A stretch of DNA of 6,635 nucleotides, from contig DBIX01000042.1 of the NCBI GenBank assembly GCA_002297005.1, forward strand, positions 1 to 6,635, given 5' to 3'. How positions within the stretch are numbered: the first letter of the stretch is position 1; each line of letters starts with the position of its first letter. Under the pieces are notes generated by a model. The model saw only the letters and a program-made list of their open reading frames with translations. It was not told the DNA's origin and made no database searches. The translations under genes were made by a program, and so were the position numbers. Positions 1 through 6,414 of this stretch are shown in pieces. Source of the DNA: Cyanobacteria bacterium UBA791. Lineage in GTDB: Bacteria > Cyanobacteriota > Vampirovibrionia > Gastranaerophilales > Gastranaerophilaceae.

Positions 1-25
1 ACTAATTGCCACTTGCTATATTCTT

Positions 26-53
26 ATTATAACCTATTTTTTAACTTTTTCAA
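26..53 (-). promoter_or_regulatory. Candidate sigma70 promoter reading out of the left edge
   Basis: On the minus strand a -35 box TTGAAA (48-53) lies 16 bases from a perfect -10 box TATAAT (26-31). It begins immediately after the HAD hydrolase stop codon and points to whatever gene lies to the left of the window. No intrinsic terminator (GC hairpin plus T-run) is visible after the HAD gene, so the next gene may receive both read-through and its own initiation. The match to consensus is good (5/6 and 6/6), but the region is AT-rich, so chance matches are possible. Confidence 0.42.
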
Positions 54-56
54 GTC

Positions 57-707
57 TTACACATACTGTAAAATTTCTTTTGGGGTATCAATAATAATTG
101 TTGCGTTGTTTTTGATTAAAAATTCTCTATCTCTAAAGCCCCAAGTTACACTTATGCAAGGCATATCAGAATTTTTTGCAGTCATAATATCAACATCAGA
201 ATCCCCTATATAAATTGCATCTTCTGATTTTAAATTCATTAAGTTTAGGACTTCAAAAACTGTGTCAGGTGCTGGCTTTTTCTTAATTCCTGCTTTTTCA
301 TTTTCGCCTATTGCAATATCAATTAAATTTCCAAAATATTTTTTTGAAAGTTCTTTTACGGCAAGGTCAAATTTATTTGAAACAACGGCTGTTTTGATAC
401 CTTTGTTTTTTAAATCTTCTAGCATTTCTAGGATTCCGTCGTATGCAGAAGTATGATTATACATATTTTTTGCGTAGTGTTTTTTAAATATTTCAAGACA
501 TTTTTCGTAATTTGGATTATTTAATCCGTCAGGAATAGCTCTTTCAATAAGCTTTGCAACACCATTACCTACAAAAAATCTAATTTCTTCAAGAGTATGA
601 ATTGGATAATTAAATTGAGAAAGTGCGTAATTTGTAGAAATCATTAAATCCTCAAGAGTGTTTAACAATGTTCCGTCCATATCAAAAATAAAAATTTTCT
701 TTTTCAT
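57..707 (-). CDS. HAD-superfamily hydrolase, phosphoglycolate phosphatase-like
   Basis: This 216-residue cytoplasmic protein has all four HAD motifs. Motif I is DMDGT with nucleophile Asp9 and acid/base Asp11. Motif II is Ser110 in VVSNK. Motif III is a lysine in KKKPAPD (about residue 144). Motif IV is GDSDVD (168-173), which binds Mg. Residues 17-85 form the alpha-helical C1 cap, with the VGNGV segment typical of Gph/PGMB-type enzymes. The C-terminal VTWGF and IIDTPKEI resemble phosphoglycolate phosphatases of the HAD-IA class. The family hydrolyses small phosphate esters; in Gph the substrate is 2-phosphoglycolate, but pyrophosphatase (PpaX-like) or sugar-phosphate activity is equally possible. 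I chose the ATG at 707 because a GGAG ribosome site sits 9 bases upstream. The frame stays open to a TTG at 722, but that codon overlaps the ribosome site. It is the last of three minus-strand genes and lies 47 bases after the permease stop. Family assignment is firm; substrate is inferred. Confidence 0.92.
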   Translation of the reverse strand: MKKKIFIFDMDGTLLNTLEDLMISTNYALSQFNYPIHTLEEIRFFVGNGVAKLIERAIPDGLNNPNYEKCLEIFKKHYAKNMYNHTSAYDGILEMLEDLKNKGIKTAVVSNKFDLAVKELSKKYFGNLIDIAIGENEKAGIKKKPAPDTVFEVLNLMNLKSEDAIYIGDSDVDIMTAKNSDMPCISVTWGFRDREFLIKNNATIIIDTPKEILQYV

Positions 708-716
708 AATTTCTTT

Positions 717-720
717 CTCC
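717..720 (-). promoter_or_regulatory. Ribosome binding site that fixes the HAD hydrolase start
   Basis: The minus strand reads GGAG, then nine bases (AAAGAAATT), then ATG at 707-705. This is a well-placed Shine-Dalgarno site. The longer reading of the frame begins with TTG at 722-720, so its start codon would overlap this site and have no ribosome site of its own. The five extra residues (MEKEI) are therefore probably not translated. Confidence 0.7.
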
Positions 721-726
721 AAAATG

Positions 727-754
727 ATTATATAATAAAATTTCTGCAGGTCTA
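727..754 (-). promoter_or_regulatory. Possible promoter of the HAD hydrolase gene
   Basis: A perfect TATAAT (727-732, minus strand) is preceded at 16 bases by TAGACC (749-754), a 4/6 match to the -35 consensus. Transcription would start near 720, leaving a leader of about a dozen bases that is essentially only the ribosome site. The same tight layout is seen before the permease gene. The -10 box is strong, the -35 box weak, and the region is AT-rich. Read-through from the permease gene is the alternative. Confidence 0.33.
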
Positions 755-1594
755 TTATTTATTATTTTGAATACTTTTATTCATTAGAATTATTGCCAAA
801 ATAATTACTGATGTTCCTATTAAAAAGTTTATGAGATTAATTTTTTCTTGAAAAATAAGTATTGAAAATAATACTCCAAAAGGTATTTTTAAATTATTCA
901 TTATTGCTAAAGTTGAACTCTTTACAAGTTTAGCTCCCTTATTCCACAAGAAAAATCCTATTCCTGTTGGTACAATTCCAAGATATAAAATTGATAGAAT
1001 TTGTAGATGAGTTAGTTGTGTTGATAATTCGTTATTTAGGATTACGAAAGGCAAAATTAAAGAAAATGCTCCTAGATATGCTGTTGCCATAAGGTTTTCA
1101 GATTTTGTTTCTTCGGGTATAAAGTTTTTCCATAAAACTTGCCCTAGTGCAAAGGTACAGTTAGAAGTTTCCATTAATAATACTCCTTTAACAATTTGAG
1201 AAAATTCCAAATTTTGCCAAACAATAATTCCTGCACCAAAAACAGACATTAAGATACAAAGAATATAAACGAATTTGAATTTGTCACCAAATAGAGTTGC
1301 CCAAATTGCAACAAATATGGGTGTTGTAGTTGTTAAAAGAGCTACTTCATTCCCCTGTAAATATTTAAATGCATGCAGAAATGCAACATACATTATTCCA
1401 AACTGGATAGTTCCTATTAGATAAGCTTTTAAATGAGTTTTGAAATCAAATTTTCTAAAAAATGGTATAAAAATAAGTATTGCAAAAAGTAATCTTAGCA
1501 TAACAACATAATCGCTAGGAAGAGTGCTAAGCTGACTTTTTATAAGTCCAAATGATAGAGAAAAACATATTGTTGCAATAATTAAATATATCAT
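755..1594 (-). CDS. EamA-family (DMT superfamily) inner-membrane permease
   Basis: This 279-residue, very hydrophobic protein has ten predicted transmembrane helices, at about residues 1-19, 28-48, 57-76, 83-107, 114-133, 138-160, 172-190, 198-222, 230-251 and 256-274. They form two five-helix EamA repeats (about 1-130 and 138-274), the normal length and architecture for the drug/metabolite transporter superfamily. Family-typical segments are the helix-four stretch ending in TTTTPIF and its loop GDKF. The second repeat has the equivalent NNLKIPFG and FQEK, where the acidic residue after helix nine is the usual conserved Glu; the first repeat carries Asp instead. Relatives export amino acids, metabolites or amines, but the substrate cannot be read from sequence. 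The ATG at 1594 is supported by AGAGGA at 1601-1606, six bases upstream. The gene starts 48 bases after the autotransporter stop, with a TAA stop at 755-757. It could be cotranscribed with its neighbours, though no functional link is evident. Confidence 0.9.
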   Translation of the reverse strand: MIYLIIATICFSLSFGLIKSQLSTLPSDYVVMLRLLFAILIFIPFFRKFDFKTHLKAYLIGTIQFGIMYVAFLHAFKYLQGNEVALLTTTTPIFVAIWATLFGDKFKFVYILCILMSVFGAGIIVWQNLEFSQIVKGVLLMETSNCTFALGQVLWKNFIPEETKSENLMATAYLGAFSLILPFVILNNELSTQLTHLQILSILYLGIVPTGIGFFLWNKGAKLVKSSTLAIMNNLKIPFGVLFSILIFQEKINLINFLIGTSVIILAIILMNKSIQNNK

Positions 1595-1612
1595 TTTATA
1601 TCCTCTGAGTAT

Positions 1613-1641
1613 ATTTTATATTGCAACATGTGTTTCTGCAA
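1613..1641 (-). promoter_or_regulatory. Possible weak promoter of the permease gene
   Basis: The minus strand has TTGCAG (1636-1641), a 17-base spacer, and TAAAAT (1613-1618) inside the longer run TATAAAATAT. Initiation would fall near 1606, at the edge of the AGAGGA ribosome site, giving a nearly leaderless message. The -35 box overlaps the end of the autotransporter gene region by position (the autotransporter stop is at 1643-1645). The alternative is simple read-through from the autotransporter gene. Confidence 0.25.
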
Positions 1642-1642
1642 G

Positions 1643-4600
1643 TTATTTTCCTAAAGCCCAACGGAAACCGAAACTTAGTGCGATACCGTTTCTGCCACCA
1701 TTTCTTATCATAGCTTGTCCAAATCCTGTAAATCTATCGCCTACACGTTTTTGTAAACCTAAACCATATTGGAAATATGGATCAACGCTCATATCAGGTA
1801 AACTTACGTTATTAGCTTTAAATCTTGATTTATCCATAATATTCCAAACCATTTGTAGTGCTACATAAGGTTGCCATCCATTTTTCAAGTTGCCAATGAA
1901 TTTTAGCCCTGGGGCAATTTGAATTGCGTGAAGTGGATCTGAATCGATTCTAACTCCAGCAGCATTTGTGTAATCAAATGTATTTACAAAGGTATAAGAC
2001 ATTAAATAGTTTGGTTGAATAATAAATTTACCGTCTGCAAGTTCAAAGTTGTAACCAGTTTTTGAAGCAATACCAGTTGCAAGCATTGTGAAATCTTCAC
2101 TTCCATACATTGTATGAGCTTCTGCAACACTAGCTCCTACGTTTGCAGTTAAACCTGTAAAGAAATTACCCTTGTACCAAGTTCCGCTAGCACCAAGAGT
2201 TCCGCCGTTTTGGTTAATGCTTACACCACTATAATTTTGGTTAGAGCCATTGTATCCAGCATAGAAAGAATATACTGCATCCCAACCGTGACTAAGTTCT
2301 ATAATACCTGTGTCACCACCGAATAACGAACCATATCCGATATTTCTAACGCTTGGACCATTGTTTAGACTTACGCCCTCAAAAGTTGCATAAGGTCTAA
2401 ACCAAGCACCTTTAGTTTGTTCAGGGATTTGGTTAGGGTCAAATGTTATAACTCCGCCCTCACCTGTTCCTTGAGTTGAAGCGTATTTGTTGGCAAATTT
2501 CATTGATGTTCTTTCATCACGAGTCATTGCCATTAACATATCTTGATTAGCAAAAGCTTGTTCATAAGTATTTAATTGAGTTAAATATGAACCAATTTGA
2601 GCACCCACTGTGCCTGCTAGTACTGCTGGGTTGAATGCATTGCTAGCGTTTCCGCCGTTGCCACCGCCACCGCCAGAGCCTCTTGTAAATTCAAAATTAC
2701 CATTGTTTTCATTGTATGCAACGTTATATTTGTAAATTGGTGAATATACAACTTGACTTGCACCTGTGTATGCAACGTGAGATTTTAAATTGCTATCACT
2801 TGTAAAATTGATTGAAGTAAAATCGTTTGTTGCATCAGATAAAAGTGTCATTCCTGCAACGTTAAGCGTACCGCCATTATAATTTGTGTTGCTTGCTGAT
2901 AAGTTATCCATTGTTTGGTTTGCTAAATCAACATCAACATAGATATTTGAATTAGCATTTAATGCTAAACCGTATAATGGAATATTGCTTGCAACACCAT
3001 TTCTAAGGTCTAAGTTACCACCGTTAAATGTAATTGCGTTCATTCCACCATTTGCTAAATATGAATCATTAGAATATTTTAATGTACCGCTATTCAACTG
3101 CCAAAATGCGTGAGTATCGTTACCGTTTCTTGTTAAAGTTGCAGAACCTAAATCAACTCCAGCAGTCGCACTTGGTGAACTACCGATATATTCGCCATTG
3201 AAGTTTATATCATTAGTACCCTCAAATGTTACGCCACCAACGCTTGAACTATTATTAATTGTTGTGTTATCAAGATTGATTGCTTGATTAGAACTATTGC
3301 GGATAACAATAGAACCGTTTTCATCTGGGTCAAGAGCTACATTATTTAAGTTTGTATTTGTTAAAACAAGTGTGCCTGATGATGCATTTTGACCTTTCAA
3401 ATAGATGTCTGTATCGTAAATGGTGTTATTATTACCTTGAACAATTAAACGTCCGCTGTCAATAACGTTGTTATAAGACTTTTGAGCAGATTCATCCGTA
3501 GTCATTTCGTAGAAATGGTCATTTCCACCACTAACAGAATCTATTGCTTCTTTCAAGTTTTTAGTTCCGTAAGTAAGTTCACCGGTTGATTTATTGTAAT
3601 TAACGTAATTTACGCCACCGGCATTTCCAGTTTTTACCAACTTTAAGTCACTATCTAATGAAGTTTTTGTATTGACAAAATTATCTGTATCTTCAAGAGG
3701 GTTCCAACTGTTATTAGTTTTACTTATATTTAATTCTTTAATGTTGAATTTACCATCTTCTATTTTTGATTTTTGAAGATGTAAAGTCAAATCTTCTGGT
3801 AACTTCAAATTTAAAGTATTATTGTCTTTGACAACTATGTTTGAACTACCTGCATAATTATTGTGTATGCAATCAACTAAATTTAATATAGAGCCATCTT
3901 CAAAATTAAGTTCACCTTTTTTAAAAATATTTGAAGATGAAGAAATATCTGTTTTTACAATTAATTCGCCACCCTTTTTAACATAAGTTTTGCCATTGTA
4001 GTCAAGAACTGCTTCGGAGATAACATCACCGACGATGTTTATAATACCATTACCATAGATTTTTCCGGTGTCTGTACTTTTAATTGTTCCACCTGTGATA
4101 TTAAAGATAGAATTTGTTCCATCAATTAGTTGTATGCCACCTGTTATATTATCAATACTTGACGTCAAAGTTCCGCCATAGATGTTTCCTGGTAGGTTAA
4201 ATCCAAGTTGGACATTGCCATCAATTGTTCCATTATTGATGATTTCTCCACCACTTTTAACGACACCAGTAAACTTGTTATTATTAGTAAATTTAGAATT
4301 GTTTGCAAGTGATAAAAATGAAGAGAACATTTCTCCATTATTAACTATATTTGTTGAAGAAGCTGCCAAATCCTGCACAGATTCAAGATTTAACGTTCCA
4401 TAGTTATTAATATTGGTATAATTGAAGTTTGCATAGTGAGAGTTAATTTTTCCGTAGTTATTTATTGTCGCAACAGATAATGCTGTACCAGAACCGCCAA
4501 AATTAAAAATTCTTGAATTAATTGTGAAATCTTTTCCAACAGTAGTTGTACCTTGACGTATTTCAAATACCGCATTAGCGTCAGTTGAATCAATTAAACC

Positions 4601-6094
4601 TTTTTGCAAATTGTTTGTTCCACAGAATTCTATTCTTCCAGCATTAGTTATATTTGAATTGTCTAAAATTACAGAAGTTAAATATGTTTCACCACCATAG
4701 GCATTATCAACAACACCATTCCCTGCAGTAAAGTTTTTCAAAGTTACATTATTAAAACCAAAAGTTTGACGGTTTTCAACAGTTACACCTTTGTATGTAC
4801 CTGAGGCATCAATATAATGACCATTACCGTATACAGTTACATCTCTACCACTTCCAGCAAGAGTTCCTAAATCTTCTGTCAAAGTAATATCTGTTGTAAT
4901 TGCAACATCATTTGATGTTGAGCCGTCAGGTTCTGTTTGAATAAAGGTAGGTAAATCAGAAATATTAGTTGCTTTGGATACTTTATAAGCACCTATTTCG
5001 TTAGCAATAGGATTAAAGATGTAAGTTTTAGATTTATCACCACTTATAGTAGTAACAGCGTCTTTAGAAACCTCAATTACAGTTTTACCCAAGCCATCTA
5101 AATATTTTGTTTCTGTTGCATCACCATCTACAAGAATATTAATTGCATCAACAATTATGCTTGGAGTACTTGCACCAACTGCACTATCACTAACTACAAT
5201 CAAGTCCATTTTGCCTGTGCTAGCGTCATAATCCAATTTCAAATGTAATGGAGCATCGTTTGCACCTGAAAAATTGCTCATTGTAAGATTATCAACATTA
5301 TCGTTTTGTAAGTCTAATGTTGATTCACCCCCTACAGATAATCTGAAATCATTTGAATTTGCCGGAGTTACACCAAGTTTTAATGTACCATTTTTGTATG
5401 ATGATTTTGCACCTAAATAAATCATTCCATTTGAACCCGCAAAATCAACGTTTTTATTCAAAACAACAGTACCGTTTAAGTCAGTACCAGCTTTTAGAGT
5501 ATTATTGATAATTAAATTACCGTCAAAAGAATTATCAATTTTAATAGCATCGTCAAAAGTTATAGTTTTACCGTCAGAAGCATTCAAATAAATACTGCTA
5601 TTAGATTTTATGCCGTAATCAGCATTATTTTTGAACGTAACATCACTATTTTTAGCGTTAATGATTAATTTATTATACCCATCATTATTAATAGCAACAC
5701 CTTTATTATTCAAGAATGATACATCAGTAAGCTCAATTAAAGGATTTGTTCCTCTTACGATACCATTTTCAGTATCAAAACCTTGAAAAGTTGCATTCAT
5801 AATTTGAAGTCTTGTTTCAGAAGAACCTGAAGCAGAAAAAACTAAAGGTGAGTCGTCAGGATAAGTCGTACCATTAATGACATTCCCATTAAAATTAAGG
5901 GTTAATTGTTTTTGTAAAAATCCAATTGAAGAGCCATCTGCTGTAATATCACTAAGAATACTAACAGTCGAACCCTCTGAGGCTGTATTTGATGCATCGC
6001 TCAAATCATTCCATGTTGAAGTGCTGGCATGAGCTTGCATTTGTGCAAGTACAAAAATTCCTACAATAATCCCTAAAATTCTGTTCTTTTTCAT
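1643..6094 (-). CDS. Autotransporter (type Va) with three-module beta-helix passenger
   Basis: This 1483-residue protein is predicted to be exported to the cell surface. A Sec signal peptide is evident: MKKNR, a hydrophobic core to about residue 17, and an AHA|S cleavage site after residue 23. Residues 24-1138 are an Asn/Gly/Ser/Thr-rich, beta-helix-like passenger with only two cysteines noted (491 and 742). Rungs of the form INNYG, VNNG and INNG recur every 16-21 residues between about 544 and 625. Three cap-like modules start near residues 28, 377 and 845. A glycine linker (1139-1148) precedes an alpha-helical segment (about 1155-1190). The beta-barrel (about 1228-1483) opens with GAWFRPYATFEG and matches the autotransporter beta-domain in length and style. 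The last strand carries an aromatic-x-aromatic signature (Phe1477, Trp1479) followed by a four-residue ALGK tail. The passenger has no recognisable enzymatic motif; adhesion or surface coating is a guess. The start is clear because the signal peptide begins at this ATG. The ribosome site is weak. It may lead the minus-strand gene set. Confidence 0.92.
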   Translation of the reverse strand: MKKNRILGIIVGIFVLAQMQAHASTSTWNDLSDASNTASEGSTVSILSDITADGSSIGFLQKQLTLNFNGNVINGTTYPDDSPLVFSASGSSETRLQIMNATFQGFDTENGIVRGTNPLIELTDVSFLNNKGVAINNDGYNKLIINAKNSDVTFKNNADYGIKSNSSIYLNASDGKTITFDDAIKIDNSFDGNLIINNTLKAGTDLNGTVVLNKNVDFAGSNGMIYLGAKSSYKNGTLKLGVTPANSNDFRLSVGGESTLDLQNDNVDNLTMSNFSGANDAPLHLKLDYDASTGKMDLIVVSDSAVGASTPSIIVDAINILVDGDATETKYLDGLGKTVIEVSKDAVTTISGDKSKTYIFNPIANEIGAYKVSKATNISDLPTFIQTEPDGSTSNDVAITTDITLTEDLGTLAGSGRDVTVYGNGHYIDASGTYKGVTVENRQTFGFNNVTLKNFTAGNGVVDNAYGGETYLTSVILDNSNITNAGRIEFCGTNNLQKGLIDSTDANAVFEIRQGTTTVGKDFTINSRIFNFGGSGTALSVATINNYGKINSHYANFNYTNINNYGTLNLESVQDLAASSTNIVNNGEMFSSFLSLANNSKFTNNNKFTGVVKSGGEIINNGTIDGNVQLGFNLPGNIYGGTLTSSIDNITGGIQLIDGTNSIFNITGGTIKSTDTGKIYGNGIINIVGDVISEAVLDYNGKTYVKKGGELIVKTDISSSSNIFKKGELNFEDGSILNLVDCIHNNYAGSSNIVVKDNNTLNLKLPEDLTLHLQKSKIEDGKFNIKELNISKTNNSWNPLEDTDNFVNTKTSLDSDLKLVKTGNAGGVNYVNYNKSTGELTYGTKNLKEAIDSVSGGNDHFYEMTTDESAQKSYNNVIDSGRLIVQGNNNTIYDTDIYLKGQNASSGTLVLTNTNLNNVALDPDENGSIVIRNSSNQAINLDNTTINNSSSVGGVTFEGTNDINFNGEYIGSSPSATAGVDLGSATLTRNGNDTHAFWQLNSGTLKYSNDSYLANGGMNAITFNGGNLDLRNGVASNIPLYGLALNANSNIYVDVDLANQTMDNLSASNTNYNGGTLNVAGMTLLSDATNDFTSINFTSDSNLKSHVAYTGASQVVYSPIYKYNVAYNENNGNFEFTRGSGGGGGNGGNASNAFNPAVLAGTVGAQIGSYLTQLNTYEQAFANQDMLMAMTRDERTSMKFANKYASTQGTGEGGVITFDPNQIPEQTKGAWFRPYATFEGVSLNNGPSVRNIGYGSLFGGDTGIIELSHGWDAVYSFYAGYNGSNQNYSGVSINQNGGTLGASGTWYKGNFFTGLTANVGASVAEAHTMYGSEDFTMLATGIASKTGYNFELADGKFIIQPNYLMSYTFVNTFDYTNAAGVRIDSDPLHAIQIAPGLKFIGNLKNGWQPYVALQMVWNIMDKSRFKANNVSLPDMSVDPYFQYGLGLQKRVGDRFTGFGQAMIRNGGRNGIALSFGFRWALGK

Positions 6095-6100
6095 ATATAA

Positions 6101-6108
6101 CTTCTTTC
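6101..6108 (-). promoter_or_regulatory. Weak ribosome binding site of the autotransporter
   Basis: Upstream of the ATG at 6094 the minus strand reads GAAAGAAG, then six bases (TTATAT). This is only a poor match to the Shine-Dalgarno core, unlike the AGGG, AGAGGA and GGAG sites of the other three genes. Translation of this large surface protein may be limited, or may depend on leader structure. Confidence 0.35.
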
Positions 6109-6179
6109 AAAATTTTCTAATAAGCTAATTCCGTAAATTAATTTAGCTATCATAAACCAAAAGAAGTAAAATTTTTAGA

Positions 6180-6203
6180 CTTTGTATCTATATGTTTACA
6201 AAG
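6180..6203. repeat. Inverted repeat near the autotransporter promoter
   Basis: CTTTGTA (6180-6186) and TACAAAG (6197-6203) are perfect 7-base inverted arms around a 10-base centre. If the autotransporter promoter at 6209-6237 is real, initiation falls near 6202, so the repeat would lie at the very 5' end of the mRNA as a stem-loop, or be an operator overlapping the start point. A 7-base inverted repeat is not rare by chance in AT-rich DNA, so function is uncertain. Confidence 0.35.
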
Positions 6204-6208
6204 AGTAA

Positions 6209-6237
6209 ATTATTTTCCACTATGGCAATTTAAACAA
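6209..6237 (-). promoter_or_regulatory. Candidate promoter of the autotransporter gene
   Basis: On the minus strand TTGTTT (6232-6237) is followed after 17 bases by AATAAT (6209-6214), a 5/6 match to the -10 consensus. Transcription would begin near 6202 and give a leader of about 108 bases. A second arrangement, TTTACT (6204-6209) with TACAAA (6181-6186) at 17 bases, is also possible and would shorten the leader. Neither is strong, and start-site mapping would be needed to choose. Confidence 0.3.
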
Positions 6238-6282
6238 AAAAGATTAACCAGTTGGGGTATAACATTTTCTATATTGAGAGAG

Positions 6283-6302
6283 TTTAATATAAGTATATTA
6301 AA
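6283..6302. repeat. AT-only 20-base palindrome
   Basis: TTTAATATA (6283-6291) and TATATTAAA (6294-6302) are perfect 9-base arms around a 2-base centre AG. The size and symmetry resemble an operator for a dimeric regulator such as MarR-type proteins. In a plus-strand RNA it could instead form a hairpin, with a smaller stem because the centre is only 2 bases. It lies between the two divergent genes, upstream of the terminator. Because the arms are purely A/T in AT-rich DNA, a chance origin is not excluded. Confidence 0.4.
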
Positions 6303-6334
6303 TCTTTTTCATACTTCCAGCTATTCTTAAACAT

Positions 6335-6360
6335 TAGAGGCATTACGCCTCTATTTTTTT
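6335..6360 (+). terminator. Intrinsic terminator with no coding gene upstream on its strand
   Basis: TAGAGGC (6335-6341), loop ATTAC, and GCCTCTA (6347-6353) form a perfect 7-base stem with a GC-rich top, followed directly by seven T residues (6354-6360). This is a canonical rho-independent terminator for plus-strand transcription. Read on the minus strand, the stem is followed by ATGTTTAAG with no T-run, so it is directional and cannot serve the leftward genes. No plus-strand coding sequence precedes it in this window, which suggests a non-coding transcript or insulation of the downstream phosphatase. Confidence 0.85.
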
Positions 6361-6370
6361 ATCCGCTATA

Positions 6371-6379
6371 TGTTATAAT
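6371..6379 (+). promoter_or_regulatory. Extended -10 promoter of the phosphatase gene
   Basis: TGTTATAAT contains a perfect TATAAT (6374-6379) preceded by the TGn extension. The corresponding -35 position (about 6351-6356) falls in the terminator's 3' arm and T-run and has no good hexamer, which extended -10 promoters tolerate. Initiation near 6386 would give a leader of about 29 bases to the ATG at 6415. The promoter directly abuts the terminator, so the phosphatase is probably transcribed independently of anything upstream. Confidence 0.55.
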
Positions 6380-6414
6380 TGATTTATGAATTTAATATAT
6401 AAAAGGGAAAGATT

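Larger units (their letters stand above)
6095..6414. other. Divergent intergenic region (320 bases)
   Basis: This non-coding stretch separates the leftward autotransporter from the rightward phosphatase. From left to right it holds a possible leader for the autotransporter mRNA, an inverted repeat (6180-6203), a candidate autotransporter promoter (6209-6237), an AT-only palindrome (6283-6302), a plus-strand intrinsic terminator (6335-6360), and the phosphatase promoter and ribosome site. No reading frame of useful length with a ribosome site was found: the best plus-strand one, ATG at 6192, gives 13 codons, and one on the minus strand gives 11. No tRNA-like fold was seen. The stretch is rich in A and T, so weak promoter matches here should be treated cautiously. 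Confidence 0.8.

Noticed and set aside
38..56. Possible terminator after the HAD gene (ACTT-GAAA-AAGT)
   Set aside because: The stem is four bases and is followed by an A-run rather than a T-run on the transcribed strand.
13..213. Plus-strand open frame of 66 codons
   Set aside because: It overlaps the HAD hydrolase gene antisense for most of its length, has no ribosome site and encodes no recognisable protein.
262..456. Plus-strand open frame of 64 codons
   Set aside because: It lies wholly antisense within the HAD hydrolase, whose motifs II to IV prove the minus-strand reading.
708..722. TTG start five codons upstream of the HAD ATG
   Set aside because: The TTG overlaps the GGAG ribosome site that serves the ATG at 707, and family members begin just before the DxDGT motif.
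1621..1641. Hairpin between autotransporter and permease (TTGC/GCAA outer arms, AAC/GTT inner arms)
   Set aside because: The stem is short, AT-rich and bulged, and has no T-run after it on the minus strand, so it is not a convincing terminator.
4182..4403. Plus-strand open frame of 73 codons
   Set aside because: It is antisense within the autotransporter passenger, has no ribosome site, and is a shadow of the repetitive Asn/Gly codons.
3160..5200. Possible DNA repeats or CRISPR-like periodicity inside the autotransporter
   Set aside because: The periodicity is at the protein level (Asn/Gly beta-helix rungs); the DNA units are diverged and the reading frame is continuous.
6192..6233. Small plus-strand frame of 13 codons in the intergenic region
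   Set aside because: There is no ribosome site, it is very short, and its composition does not look coding.
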